Positions 53,062 to 62,348 of a stretch of DNA of 64,000 bases are shown here, piece by piece (the first letter of the stretch is position 1; the number at the start of each line of letters is the position of its first letter). This stretch comes from Burkholderia sp. GAS332. Its GTDB lineage: Bacteria > Pseudomonadota > Gammaproteobacteria > Burkholderiales > Burkholderiaceae. The position numbers and the translations under genes were made by a program. The notes below the pieces were generated by a model. The model searched no databases, had not been told where the DNA came from, and was given only the letters and a program-made list of their open reading frames with translations. Location: positions 2,294,001 to 2,358,000 of the forward strand of contig FSRV01000001.1 in assembly GCA_900142905.1 (NCBI GenBank), given 5' to 3'.

Positions 53062-53352
53062 ATGCTGTTTCACGTTGAGATGACCGTCAACCTGCCGCCC
53101 GAGATGGACGCGGAACGCGCCGCGCGTCTTAAGGCCGATGAGAAAGCGATGTCGCAGAAGCTGCAGGAGGAGGGCGTATGGCGGCACTTGTGGCGTATCG
53201 CCGGGCGCTACGCGAATATCAGCGTGTTCGATGTGGACAGCCCCGCGCATCTGCATGACGTGCTGAGCCAGTTGCCGCTGTTTCCGTATATGGACGTCGA
53301 AGTGCGCGCGCTGTGCCGGCATGCCTCCTCGATTCGCGACGACGACCGGTAA
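53062..53352 (+). CDS. catC: Muconolactone delta-isomerase
   Basis: 96 residues, the family length. Begins MLFHVEMTVNLPPEMD and contains GVWRHLWRIAGRYANISVFDV. It isomerises muconolactone to 3-oxoadipate enol-lactone. GGGAGAG lies upstream of the ATG. It follows catA with a 125-bp gap. No catD is in the window. Confidence 0.94.
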   Translation: MLFHVEMTVNLPPEMDAERAARLKADEKAMSQKLQEEGVWRHLWRIAGRYANISVFDVDSPAHLHDVLSQLPLFPYMDVEVRALCRHASSIRDDDR

Positions 53353-53366
53353 GGGCGGCATAGAGA

Positions 53367-53388
53367 AGGTGCTGCGAATGCAGCACCT
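53367..53388. terminator. Convergent hairpin between catC and the iacF-like gene
   Basis: Perfect 9-bp stem AGGTGCTGC/GCAGCACCT with a 4-nt loop in the 57-bp gap between two convergent genes. It could act in both directions, though T-runs are poor. Confidence 0.45.
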
Positions 53389-53409
53389 GGTTGCATTGAA
53401 GATTGAGTC

Positions 53410-54387
53410 TTAAAGATCCAGCACCAGCAGCGGTGACGTGGCGCGTGAGACGCAGCAGCAGATCACCGTGCCGCTGGCGCGTTCGGCTTTACTCAGGCAA
53501 TGGTCGCGATGTTCGGGCGTGCCGCTCACCACGTCGACCATGCACGTACCGCATACTCCTTCGCCACACGACGTATCGACTTCGATGCCGATCGACGCCA
53601 GCGCCGCGACGATCGTCGTGTGTTTATCCACGCTTACCGTTGCACCGCTGCTGGCGATCTGCACGTCGAATGTATCGAGCGCGTTCGCTTCGCCCCTAGC
53701 CGCCGAAGCAGGCTCGGCGGCGAAACGTTCGAGATGGATCGCCTCAGCAGTCACTCGCGTTTCGCCGACCGCCACCACGCGCTCCATGAAGGGACCCGGG
53801 CCGCAGGTATAGAGATGCGTGTCGTCGCGCGCACTTGCCACGCATTCGGCCAGCACCGTATCCAGTTGCTGTGGCTCGACGCCGAAATGAAATCGCACGA
53901 AATCACTGAACGGTGCGCGCGACAGCAGCGGCAAGAACGCCGCATGCTCCGCGCTGCGCGCGAAATAATGCAATACAAAGGACTGTTTCTGCTTGAGCAG
54001 CCGATAGGCCATGCTCAACAGCGGCGTCACGCCAATGCCCGCCGCAATCAGAATGTGGTCGCTTGCGTCGGGCGCGAGTTGGAACAGATTGCGCGGCGCA
54101 CCGATCGTCAATTCGCTGCCGACTGTCACGTCGTCATGCAGCGAGCGTGAGCCGCCGCGCGACGCGTCTTCGCGCTTGACCGCAAACAGATGCGCTTCAC
54201 GATGATCCGGGTCGCCGCATAGCGAATACTGCCGTGTGACGCCCGAGGGGCCGGTGACGTCGATGTGCGCGCCGGGTTCGTAGTGGTCGAACGGTTGGCC
54301 GTCCAGCCGCGAGACGCTGAACGAGCGCACGCCGTGTGCTTCGTCACGCACGCTGTCGACGCGAACGTTGAAGGTGTTTCTTTCCAT
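53410..54387 (-). CDS. iacF: Vanillate-demethylase-type oxidoreductase, IacF-like
   Basis: 325 residues from ATG 54387. An FMN/FAD-NAD module (GVTRQYSLCGDP and AAGIGVTPLLSMAYRL) is followed by a plant-type [2Fe-2S] ferredoxin domain with DTSCGEGVCGTC. It supplies electrons to a Rieske oxygenase, most likely IacCD. It lies next to the cat genes, some 8 kb from its likely partner. Confidence 0.85.
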   Translation of the reverse strand: MERNTFNVRVDSVRDEAHGVRSFSVSRLDGQPFDHYEPGAHIDVTGPSGVTRQYSLCGDPDHREAHLFAVKREDASRGGSRSLHDDVTVGSELTIGAPRNLFQLAPDASDHILIAAGIGVTPLLSMAYRLLKQKQSFVLHYFARSAEHAAFLPLLSRAPFSDFVRFHFGVEPQQLDTVLAECVASARDDTHLYTCGPGPFMERVVAVGETRVTAEAIHLERFAAEPASAARGEANALDTFDVQIASSGATVSVDKHTTIVAALASIGIEVDTSCGEGVCGTCMVDVVSGTPEHRDHCLSKAERASGTVICCCVSRATSPLLVLDL

Positions 54388-54551
54388 AATCTTGCCGTCT
54401 AAAGGACCGAGAGGGGCAGAGCGGACACCACATGCATGGCGCGGCGTCCGGTTGTGCGTCAAGGATAAGAAACGGCAGAGAATCAGGCAAATCGATTAAA
54501 AATCGGTTTCTTAATAAGTGTGATTGATAATACAGCGCTGACCGTGCATCC

Positions 54552-55436
54552 TCAGCCCCCGGCCAGATGCCGGACGAGTGCTTTTTCCGGCTGTTTCAGC
54601 GCGTTCAGCTCGCGCATGCAGATCAGCAACTGACGCGTGGCCCAACTGTCCGTCAGTTCGATCGTGCGAATGCCCGGCGTGCTGCGATAGCGTTTCGCGG
54701 CGGTGGCCGGCACGATCGCGATGCCCGCGCCTTGTTCGACCATGCAGCAGACGCTGTCGAAGGTTCGCATGTGCGCCCGGACGCTCAGCGGCTGCCCGGC
54801 TAGCAGTGCGCGGTCGCCAAGGTAGGCGTGCAACGCACTGTTCGTACTCAAACCAATGAATTCACGGTCAGCCACTTCCGCAAGCGTCACGCGTCGGCGG
54901 GCGCCCAGCGGGTCGTCGCGGCTTGTGATCAGCACGAGTTTGTCGACGGCGAAGGGCAGCGTCTGCAACGCGCCGTGTTCGACGGCATCCGAGATGATGC
55001 CGATTTCCGCCGTGCCGGACAGCACCGCTTTCACGGTTTCGGTACTTTGCCGTTCCTTCAGATCGATCTGCACGTTAGGGTGATCGCGCAAAAACAGGCC
55101 GACCGCAGACGGCAAAAACTCGGTGATCGCGGCGGTATTGGTCCACAGACGGATGCACGCCTTGCGTCCGGCCTGATGTTCGCCAAGCTCGCCTTCCATC
55201 CGGTCGATCTGGCCGAGCACGAGTCTCGCGTGATGCGCCAGCGTATCGCCTGTCGCGGTGGACTCTACGCCGCGCCGACCCCGCTCCAGCAACGGCACAC
55301 CCAATGCTTCTTCCATGCCACGCAAACGCGCGCTGGCCGAAGGCAGCGACATGTTCGCGCGTGCCGCGCCGTGCGTGATGCTGCCGGTTTCGAGGATGTG
55401 AAGGAAGAGGCGGAGGTCGATCAGGTCGAAGCGCAT
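54552..55436 (-). CDS. LysR-family transcriptional regulator
   Basis: 294 residues from ATG 55436. An ATG at 55487 would add 17 residues. HTH region: MRFDLIDLRLFLHILETGS and ANMSLPSASARLRGMEEALG. It is divergent from the TauE-type gene at 55576, its most likely target. Confidence 0.85.
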   Translation of the reverse strand: MRFDLIDLRLFLHILETGSITHGAARANMSLPSASARLRGMEEALGVPLLERGRRGVESTATGDTLAHHARLVLGQIDRMEGELGEHQAGRKACIRLWTNTAAITEFLPSAVGLFLRDHPNVQIDLKERQSTETVKAVLSGTAEIGIISDAVEHGALQTLPFAVDKLVLITSRDDPLGARRRVTLAEVADREFIGLSTNSALHAYLGDRALLAGQPLSVRAHMRTFDSVCCMVEQGAGIAIVPATAAKRYRSTPGIRTIELTDSWATRQLLICMRELNALKQPEKALVRHLAGG

Positions 55437-55575
55437 GGAGTCGGATTGGAGTGGGGGCGGCCTTCGCAGAGCTTGAGCCTTAGTCATAACCTAAGTCACA
55501 GTACGTATCTTACGCATTGTGGACGGTGCTGCGGCGATCGAAAATCGCGGACATGACATCCAGAACACGATCCCG

Positions 55576-56325
55576 ATGATCTCGTCCTTTGCTATGCGCG
55601 TGAGCGTGGTTGCCACGACGTTCGTCGTGGCCGGCTTCGTCAAGGGCGTGACGGGCATGGGCCTGCCGACCGTCGCCATGGGTGTGCTCGGCACGCTGAT
55701 GCTGCCGGCGCAAGCCGCCGCGCTACTACTATTGCCGTCGTTCGTGACGAACGTCTGGCAACTGTTCGCGGGGCCCAGCGTGCGGGCGCTGGTCAAGCGT
55801 CTGCGGCTGATGATGGCCGGCATTGTCGCCGGCACGGTTGCGGCGGCGTCGTTCATTGCCGGCGGGGGCGGGGAATGGGCCGTCGTGGGTTTGGGCGCCG
55901 CCTTGACGCTCTACGCCGTGGCCGGATTGATGGCGTGGCGCCTCTCGGTTCCGGCCCGGCATGAGCGCTGGCTGTCGCCGGCTATCGGCGCGCTCACGGG
56001 CCTGATCACCGGCGGCACGGGCGTGTTCGTGGTGCCGGCGGTGCCCTATCTTCAGGGCCTTTCGTTAAAGAAAGAGGATCTGGTTCAGGCGCTCGGCCTG
56101 TCCTTCACGGTATCCACCATTGCGCTCGCAATCGGACTCGCACGCGAGCACGCGTTTGCCGTCGGCGATCTGGGCGAATCGCTGTTCGCTGTGGTGCCCG
56201 CCCTGATCGGCATGGGGATCGGGCAGCGGGTGCGAGGGCGCATCAGTCCGGAAACCTTCCGCCGCTGGTTTTTTATCTGCTTGCTGGGCCTGGGCATTCA
56301 GTTGCTGGTGCGACCGCTCGTTTGA
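55576..56325 (+). CDS. TauE/SafE-family sulfite or organosulfur exporter
   Basis: 249 residues from ATG 55576; upstream (GTG 55519) or downstream (ATG 55594) starts are possible and none has a strong ribosome-binding site. About eight spans. TauE-like motifs: FVKGVTGMGLPTVAMGVLG in the first half and GLITGGTGVFVVPAVPYLQ in the second. It probably moves a small anion across the inner membrane. The LysR gene is divergent. Confidence 0.85.
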   Translation: MISSFAMRVSVVATTFVVAGFVKGVTGMGLPTVAMGVLGTLMLPAQAAALLLLPSFVTNVWQLFAGPSVRALVKRLRLMMAGIVAGTVAAASFIAGGGGEWAVVGLGAALTLYAVAGLMAWRLSVPARHERWLSPAIGALTGLITGGTGVFVVPAVPYLQGLSLKKEDLVQALGLSFTVSTIALAIGLAREHAFAVGDLGESLFAVVPALIGMGIGQRVRGRISPETFRRWFFICLLGLGIQLLVRPLV

Positions 56326-56362
56326 TCGAGAGGTCGCGAGGGTGAACCAAGGAGTGGGAATC

Positions 56363-56458
56363 ATGTGGTCGACTATTCTGGATACGCTGGGCGCGTTGGC
56401 CGTGCTGGCAAGTGTGGCCACGCAGATCGCGTTGCTCCGCAAACGCGGCAATCAGTGA
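56363..56458 (+). CDS. 31-residue membrane-like peptide downstream of the TauE-type gene
   Basis: ATG at 56363 with AAGGAG 8 bp upstream. The peptide (MWSTILDTLGALAVLASVA... ending LRKRGNQ) has one hydrophobic stretch and a basic C terminus. It lies 37 bp after the transporter stop, same strand. No family is recognised. It might be a small accessory protein of the exporter. Confidence 0.42.
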   Translation: MWSTILDTLGALAVLASVATQIALLRKRGNQ

Positions 56459-56478
56459 GCCGCCAGGCCCATCTTCTG

Positions 56479-57447
56479 TCAACGCGGCGCAAGCCGCTCA
56501 GGCAGCGCGTAGCGTTGCATCGTGCGCTCCATGCCGTCGAGAAACGCCTGCTCGGCGGCGTTCATCTTGCGCGCGCGCAGCCACAGCAGATCGATATCGA
56601 CGTCCACTAGCCCCTCTTCGGGCGGCAGGCGCCAAAGCCGCTGTTGCGCGAGATCGTCGCGCACGATGTGTTCGGGCAGGCAGCCGATGCCATAGCCGGC
56701 GAAGATCAGCCGACGCACTTCGTCGAGGCTCGGTGAAGCCGCCACGATACGTCCGGTAAAGCCGCGTTGATCGCGAAACACGGTGAGCGGCGAGAGACTG
56801 TCGCCGATCTGGTCGCTGGTGAACGACACGAAGTTTTCCGCGAGCAGCTGATCGATCGACAGCGCATGCCGCCCGAACAGCCGATGATGCCGTCCGCAAA
56901 ACAGCGCATACCGTTGCCGCAGAAAACAGCGTTGCTCGAGTTTGTCGACGGGCGTTCGGCATAGACCGAGGCCGGCAGTGGCCGTCTTTTGCAGCAGTGA
57001 CGAGATGATGTCCGATGAGCGCATCACTTCGATCTGCAAATCCACGCGCGGATAGGTCTTGTGGAATTCCGCGAGGAATTCGTCATAGACGCCGGAGTCG
57101 ATCCGGCTTACCGTCAGGAGCCGGATTGACCCGGTGATGTCGTCGCTGCGGTCGTCGAGTTCGGTTTCGAGTCGCGACATGTGGCCGTAAATATCGCTGG
57201 CGATCCGGTACACCTCCTCGCCGGCGCGAGTCGGTTCGAAGTGCGGGCCGCGGCGCTGGATCAGATTGCGCCCGAGCGTGTCTTCGAGCCGTTTGAGCGC
57301 CTGGCTGACCGCGGGTTGCGTCAGATGCAAACGGGCCGCGGCACGGCTCACGCTACGCTCCTGCATGATCACGAGAAACGTGCGCAGCAGGTTCCAGTCG
57401 AGCCTGTCATTCAAAAAACGCGTGACGTCCGCGCGCAGCTGAGTCAT
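56479..57447 (-). CDS. LysR-family transcriptional regulator
   Basis: 322 residues. HTH: LDWNLLRTFLVIMQERSVSR and LHLTQPAVSQALKRLEDTLG. A ligand domain follows. It is divergent from the MHS transporter at 57578 across a 130-bp AT-rich gap and probably controls the transporter, hydrolase remnant and amidohydrolase genes. Confidence 0.87.
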   Translation of the reverse strand: MTQLRADVTRFLNDRLDWNLLRTFLVIMQERSVSRAAARLHLTQPAVSQALKRLEDTLGRNLIQRRGPHFEPTRAGEEVYRIASDIYGHMSRLETELDDRSDDITGSIRLLTVSRIDSGVYDEFLAEFHKTYPRVDLQIEVMRSSDIISSLLQKTATAGLGLCRTPVDKLEQRCFLRQRYALFCGRHHRLFGRHALSIDQLLAENFVSFTSDQIGDSLSPLTVFRDQRGFTGRIVAASPSLDEVRRLIFAGYGIGCLPEHIVRDDLAQQRLWRLPPEEGLVDVDIDLLWLRARKMNAAEQAFLDGMERTMQRYALPERLAPR

Positions 57448-57577
57448 GGAATCGCCTTAGATATTAGCCAGATTTATAGTTGAGATAATAAACCGAAATT
57501 TGACTAATGTTTTATGGCTGGCGATAAAACACCTCACAAGATCCCCTGATATCAGGAATCGCGACTGAGGAGCCGCT

Positions 57578-58888
57578 ATGAACGCTTCAACCCAAGCCAC
57601 CCGACAGCCTGTGCGAGCGGCAAGCGCCGCTTTCATCGGCACGATGATCGAGTGGTATGACTTCTACATCTACGCTACCGCCGCCGCGCTGGTGTTCGGC
57701 GAGTTGTACTTTCCCTCGCACGACCCGTTTGTCAGCACGATGGCGTCGTTTGCGACCTTCGCGGTGGGCTTCTTTGCGCGGCCGCTCGGTGGCGTGATCT
57801 TCGGCCACCTGGGCGATCGCATCGGCCGCAAGAAGGCGCTGATGACCACGCTGATGATGATGGGTGTCGCGACCGTGTGCGTCGGCTTGCTGCCGGCTTA
57901 TACGAAGGTCGGCGTACTCGCGCCCGTGCTGCTGGTGTTGCTGCGCGTGGTGCAAGGCGTGGCCGTGGGCGGTGAATGGGGCGGTGCCGTGCTGATGGCC
58001 GGCGAACATGCGCCGAAAGGGCGGCGCACGTTCTTCGCCTCGTTTGCGCAGTTGGGCAGTCCGGCTGGGTTGATTCTCTCGCTGATTGCATTTCGCGCGG
58101 TCACGTCGATGCCGCACGACGATTTCATTGCGTACGGCTGGCGTCTGCCGTTTCTGGCGAGCGCGGTGTTGCTCGCGGTCGGCATCTTTATTCGCCTGGG
58201 CGTGAACGAATCGCCGGAATTTCAGCGCGAGAAAGAGGCGAAGCGCACCGTCGAGTTGCCGATTGCCGAAGTGTTCCGTTCTTCCGGCGCGCTCGTTGCG
58301 CTGTGCATCGGCGCGAATACGATCGGTATCGCAGGCGTGTATTTCACCAACACTTTCATGATTTCGTACACCACGCAAAACATCGGTGTGTCGAGATCGC
58401 TGATTCTCGATTGCCTGTTCGCGGTCGCGATCATCCAGTTTCTGGCGCAACCGCTGGCCGCGTGGCTCGCTGAAAAGATCGGCGGTGCGCGCTTTCTCAA
58501 GTTAGCCGCGTTCGCCGCGATGCTCTCGCCGTATCCGATGTTCACGCTCGTGCAGAGCGGCAGCCGACTGTCGATGATCGTCGGCATCGCGCTTGCCGTG
58601 GTGTGTATGGCGAGTTTCTATTCGGTGATCGCGGGCTTTGTCAGCGGTGTGTTTCCCGTGCGTGTGCGTTATTCGGCGATCTCGCTGTCGTATCAGGTGT
58701 GTGGTGCGATTGCCGGTGGTCTGACGCCGCTGGCAGGCACCTGGCTCGCCCACAAATTTACTGGGCAATGGTGGCCGCTTGCGGTGTTTTACACGTGCCT
58801 CGCGGGGATCTCGTTGTCCTGCATCGTCGCACTGGATGCGCTGAAACACCGTCGTGCCGATGCCCCCGAAGCACTGCCGGCACGCTGA
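57578..58888 (+). CDS. MHS-family transporter
   Basis: 436 residues, 12 spans. FIGTMIEWYDFYIYATAAAL at the start, then FFARPLGGVIFGHLGDRIGR. GAGGAGCC-type site precedes the ATG. First gene of a + strand group with the M20 remnant and the amidohydrolase. Imports an organic substrate, unknown. Confidence 0.88.
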   Translation: MNASTQATRQPVRAASAAFIGTMIEWYDFYIYATAAALVFGELYFPSHDPFVSTMASFATFAVGFFARPLGGVIFGHLGDRIGRKKALMTTLMMMGVATVCVGLLPAYTKVGVLAPVLLVLLRVVQGVAVGGEWGGAVLMAGEHAPKGRRTFFASFAQLGSPAGLILSLIAFRAVTSMPHDDFIAYGWRLPFLASAVLLAVGIFIRLGVNESPEFQREKEAKRTVELPIAEVFRSSGALVALCIGANTIGIAGVYFTNTFMISYTTQNIGVSRSLILDCLFAVAIIQFLAQPLAAWLAEKIGGARFLKLAAFAAMLSPYPMFTLVQSGSRLSMIVGIALAVVCMASFYSVIAGFVSGVFPVRVRYSAISLSYQVCGAIAGGLTPLAGTWLAHKFTGQWWPLAVFYTCLAGISLSCIVALDALKHRRADAPEALPAR

Positions 58889-58906
58889 ATCAAAGGGAAA
58901 TCAAAG

Positions 58907-59116
58907 ATGTGGAAAGTCGATGGAAAACGCCTGTGGGCAAGCTTGATGGAGGTGGCGCAAGTGGGCGCGACCGCGATGGTGTTCATTCCGTGTGTCGACG
59001 GCCTCTCGCACAACGAAGCCGAAGATGCGCTGCCCGGCGACGTGACCGCGGGCGCGAACGTGTTGATCAATGCGGTGTTGGCGCGCGCAAAGCTGGCCGC
59101 CCCGGCTTACGCCTGA
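58907..59116 (+). pseudogene. Zn-dependent M20 amidohydrolase remnant with large in-frame deletion
   Basis: 69 codons with a good AAGGGA site. The first 20 residues (VDGKRLWASLMEVAQVGAT) match the very N terminus of M20-family N-carbamoyl amino acid/allantoate hydrolases. The next residue onward (MVFIPCVDGLSHNEAEDAL) matches their C terminus, ending GANVLINAVLARAK. The roughly 340 codons between, with all zinc ligands except perhaps the His of SHNEAE, are missing, yet the frame is kept. So this is an internal deletion product, expressed but not catalytic. A full homologue would be about 410 residues. Confidence 0.72.
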
Positions 59117-59143
59117 CTACGCCTGAAGCAAAGGAACTGGAAT

Positions 59144-60166
59144 ATGCAGACGTTTTTTCATCCGGCACAGTTGAAGCACCATCCGCGCAGCTATCTGTCG
59201 CGTGGCCAGATGCGCGCGGCGCAGGAAGTCCCCGAGCGTGCGTTGCGGCTCGTCGAAGCCGCAAAAAAGCTCGGTTTCGACGTGCGCGAACCCGCGGATT
59301 TCGGTGCCGCACCGCTCGCCGAAGTGCATGGCATGAACTATTTGCGCTTCCTCGAAGAAGCGCACCGCGAGTGGAAGAAGATACCTGCGGATTGGGGCGA
59401 CGAAGTGATGTCGAACGTGTACATCCGCGAGAATAATCCGTTGCGCGGTGTCCTGGCACAGGCCGCGCGCTATCAAGCCGATGGCAGTTGCCCGATCGGC
59501 GCAGATACCTACGAATCTGCTTACTGGTCAGCGCAAAGCGCGTTGTCCGGCGCGCATGCGATTCTCGACGGTGCGGGGGAAGCGTACGCGTTATGCCGCC
59601 CCCCGGGCCATCACGCGCGTGCTGAAGCAGCAGGGGGCTTCTGCTATCTGAACAACGTGGCGGTTGCCGCGCAAGCGCTGCGGAAAAAGTATGGGCGCGT
59701 CGCGATTCTCGACACGGACATGCATCACGGTCAGGGCATTCAGGAGATTTTCTACGGTCGCGACGACGTGTTGTACGTGTCGATTCACGGCGATCCCACG
59801 AATTTCTATCCAGTCGTTGCCGGTTTCGAAGACGAACGCGGCGCCGAGAAAGGCGAGGGCTACAACCTCAATCTGCCAATGCCGCACGGTTCGTCGGAAG
59901 CGGTGTTCTTCGAGCAACTTGACGCGGCGCTGCGCGTTCTCGCGCGTTTTCAACCGGATGTGCTGATCGTTGCGCTGGGCTTCGACATCTACAAGGACGA
60001 TCCGCAATCGATGGTGGCGGTGACGACCGAGGGTTTCGGCCAACTCGGCGGCCAACTCGGCGCGCTGAAATTGCCGACGCTGATCGTGCAGGAAGGCGGA
60101 TATCACATCGAGACGCTCGATGCGAATGCGCAATCGTTCTTCGGTGGGTTTGCGTCGAAGCGTTGA
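59144..60166 (+). CDS. Histone deacetylase-family amidohydrolase (acetylpolyamine amidohydrolase-like)
   Basis: 340 residues. Zinc-site motifs: CRPPGHHA (catalytic His pair), DTDMHHGQGIQ (Asp and His ligands) and a late QEGGYHIE. The LRDDPL-like linker is replaced by ALGFDIYKDDPQ, in which the Asp is the third ligand. AphA-like enzymes remove acetyl groups from polyamines. The transporter and the M20 remnant upstream suggest an operon for uptake and hydrolysis of an acylated amine. Length suits the family. Confidence 0.88.
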   Translation: MQTFFHPAQLKHHPRSYLSRGQMRAAQEVPERALRLVEAAKKLGFDVREPADFGAAPLAEVHGMNYLRFLEEAHREWKKIPADWGDEVMSNVYIRENNPLRGVLAQAARYQADGSCPIGADTYESAYWSAQSALSGAHAILDGAGEAYALCRPPGHHARAEAAGGFCYLNNVAVAAQALRKKYGRVAILDTDMHHGQGIQEIFYGRDDVLYVSIHGDPTNFYPVVAGFEDERGAEKGEGYNLNLPMPHGSSEAVFFEQLDAALRVLARFQPDVLIVALGFDIYKDDPQSMVAVTTEGFGQLGGQLGALKLPTLIVQEGGYHIETLDANAQSFFGGFASKR

Positions 60167-60501
60167 AGCGAACGGGTGCGGTTCCCATTGCGTTTTAGCC
60201 GTGGAGAAGGCTCGCACGCTGGTGCTTAGCGGGCGGCCTTCAAAATACGACGAAGCTTGCTGAAGTCAGGAAAACCGTCGCTCTTCGTGCCGGCCTTTGT
60301 TTGCGCGATCCGCCACCAGCGCCTTGCCGATTGTTCGGCCCATCCGGCGTGTCTATTCGCCTTCAGCCACTTTATCCCTACGGCTTGTGTGCCTACATTG
60401 TGTCCAGTGAAAGCGCCACGGGTTCTCCGGCTCCATCGACGTCAGCTCAGCGAATCTTCGCGGCAGTGCGTCGGCGCGCACTCCATCCAAAGGAAACGAT
60501 C
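60167..60501. other. Intergenic region upstream of the SDR gene
   Basis: 335 bp with no convincing gene. The open frame upstream of the SDR start does not look coding. I see no clear promoter or repeat. Confidence 0.4.
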
Positions 60502-61248
60502 ATGAGCAAGCTCACAGGTAAGGTCGCGGTTGTAACGGGCGCATCGAAAGGCATCGGCGCCGCGATTGCGAAGGCACTGGCGGCGCAGGGCGCGTCGGTG
60601 GTGGTGAACTATGCGTCCAGCAAGGCGGGTGCCGACGATGTGGTCGCCGCAATCACCGCGGCGGGCGGCAAGGCCGTGGCCGTTGCGGGCGATGTGTCCA
60701 AGGCCCCCGATGCGACAGGCATCATCGATGCGGCAGTCGAAACGTATGGCCGCCTCGACATTCTCGTCAACAACTCCGGCGTGTATGAGATGGCACCGAT
60801 CGAAGCGATCACCGAGGAGCACTTCCATAAGCAATTCAATGTGAACGTGCTGGGTCTGCTGTTGGTCACGCAAGCGGCGGCCAAGCATCTGGGCGAAGGC
60901 GGCAGCATCGTGAACGTCAGCTCGGTCGTCAGCCGTATCACGCCGCCGGGCAGCGCGGTCTATACCGCCACCAAGGGCGCGGTGGACGCTATCACCGGCG
61001 TGCTCGCACGTGAACTCGGCCCACGCAAGATTCGCATCAATTCCGTGAATCCCGGCATGGTGGAAACGGAAGGCACGCATAGCGCCGGCTTCATCGGCTC
61101 GGACTTCGAGCAGTGGGCGATCAGCACAACACCGCTTGGCCGTATCGGCCAGCCTGACGATATCGCCGACGTCGCCGTGTTCCTCGCCTCCGACGATTCG
61201 CGCTGGATGACCGGCGAAAGTCTGATTGCCAGCGGCGGTTCGCGCTAA
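60502..61248 (+). CDS. Short-chain dehydrogenase/reductase (3-oxoacyl-ACP reductase/glucose dehydrogenase type)
   Basis: 248 residues from ATG 60502 (AAGGA upstream). VTGASKGIGAAIAKAL Rossmann motif, NNSG, catalytic Ser/Tyr/Lys with YTATK, and NSVNPGMVETEG. Monocistronic; its end converges on a LysR gene. Substrate unknown. Confidence 0.88.
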   Translation: MSKLTGKVAVVTGASKGIGAAIAKALAAQGASVVVNYASSKAGADDVVAAITAAGGKAVAVAGDVSKAPDATGIIDAAVETYGRLDILVNNSGVYEMAPIEAITEEHFHKQFNVNVLGLLLVTQAAAKHLGEGGSIVNVSSVVSRITPPGSAVYTATKGAVDAITGVLARELGPRKIRINSVNPGMVETEGTHSAGFIGSDFEQWAISTTPLGRIGQPDDIADVAVFLASDDSRWMTGESLIASGGSR

Positions 61249-61344
61249 CAGGATTGGCGCATAGCGTGGGGGCGTGTGGTCGCATGGTGAGGCTATGCAC
61301 CGTCACGGCACACGCTCACCGCACTGCATCGCATTAGCCTGAAA

Positions 61345-61375
61345 AAGCCGCCGGGCAGCGCTTGCCCGGCGGCTT
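61345..61375. terminator. Bidirectional intrinsic terminator
   Basis: 13-bp perfect stem (arms 61345-61357 and 61363-61375) with a 5-nt loop. On the minus strand it is followed by five T, so it ends the LysR transcript. On the plus strand the tail is weaker. It lies between two convergent genes. Confidence 0.7.
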
Positions 61376-61381
61376 ACCGTT

Positions 61382-62263
61382 TTATGGAGCCGTTACAGGT
61401 GCGGCGCTCGTCAACTCCACCGCAAACAACGCGTCCAGCAGATTCGACCCCGGCCGCCCGGCGAGCCGCGTGAGCGATTCGATCATCCGCACCTGGCAAT
61501 CCTGAAGCGGAATCATCCTGATCCGCCGCGATTCATTGAATTCGGCGCGCGCAATGACGCCTACCCCCATGCCTTGGGCGACCGCTTCCTCCAGCGCTTC
61601 ACGTCCGTCCACGTACATCACCGGCTCGACCTGCAACGACTCGCGCACCAATTCGATTTCCAGCAACTGCTGCGTGACCGATTGCGGCTCGCGAAAAATC
61701 ATCGGCTGCTGCACAAGCTCCGCGTAGCTCAGCTTGCGTTTCTTCGCCACCGGATAGCTTGCCGGCACCATCGCCACAAGCGGATCGCGCCGCAGCACGC
61801 GTGACTCGAGCCGGCTGTGCACCTGCGGCGCGGCGGTAATGGCGGCGTCGACCGCGCTTGACAGCACGCGCTGCATGCAGTCCGCGGCATTGGCGATCGA
61901 CAGCGTCACGACGATCCCCGGATGCAGCTTGCGAAACGCACCGATCAGCGTGACGGCCAGATCGGGCGCGTCCGCGACCAGCGAGAGCGAGCCGGACTCG
62001 AGCCCACCTGCCGATTCGAGCAGTTGCCGCGCGTCGCGCTCGCAACTGAGCATCTGCCGCGTCACGCTAAAGAGACGCAGGCCGAGTTCGGTGGTTTCGA
62101 CGCCGCGTGGGCCGCGTTCGAACAATTTGACGCCGTAATCCTGCTCGAGCCGCTTCACGTGATCCGACACCGCCGGCTGCGTGAGCGACAGCGCCTGCGC
62201 CGCTTTGGAGAACCCGCCATGTTCCGCGACCGCATGAAACGCCCGCAATTGCGCGTATTGCAC
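61382..62263 (-). CDS. LysR-family regulator, probably of 2-aminoethylphosphonate use
   Basis: 293 residues. HTH: QYAQLRAFHAVAEHGGFSKAAQ and LSLTQPAVSDHVKRLEQDYG. It is divergent from phnW with an 85-bp gap containing an ATCG-N7-CGAT inverted repeat. This arrangement suggests it activates phnWX. The gene ends at the terminator above. Confidence 0.82.
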   Translation of the reverse strand: MQYAQLRAFHAVAEHGGFSKAAQALSLTQPAVSDHVKRLEQDYGVKLFERGPRGVETTELGLRLFSVTRQMLSCERDARQLLESAGGLESGSLSLVADAPDLAVTLIGAFRKLHPGIVVTLSIANAADCMQRVLSSAVDAAITAAPQVHSRLESRVLRRDPLVAMVPASYPVAKKRKLSYAELVQQPMIFREPQSVTQQLLEIELVRESLQVEPVMYVDGREALEEAVAQGMGVGVIARAEFNESRRIRMIPLQDCQVRMIESLTRLAGRPGSNLLDALFAVELTSAAPVTAP

Positions 62264-62348
62264 GTCTGCCTCATCGAGAGATAAGTTTTTACGATACCTG
62301 CATCAATTATATCGATTTTACCGATGGACGGCCTTTCTGTACTGTGTC

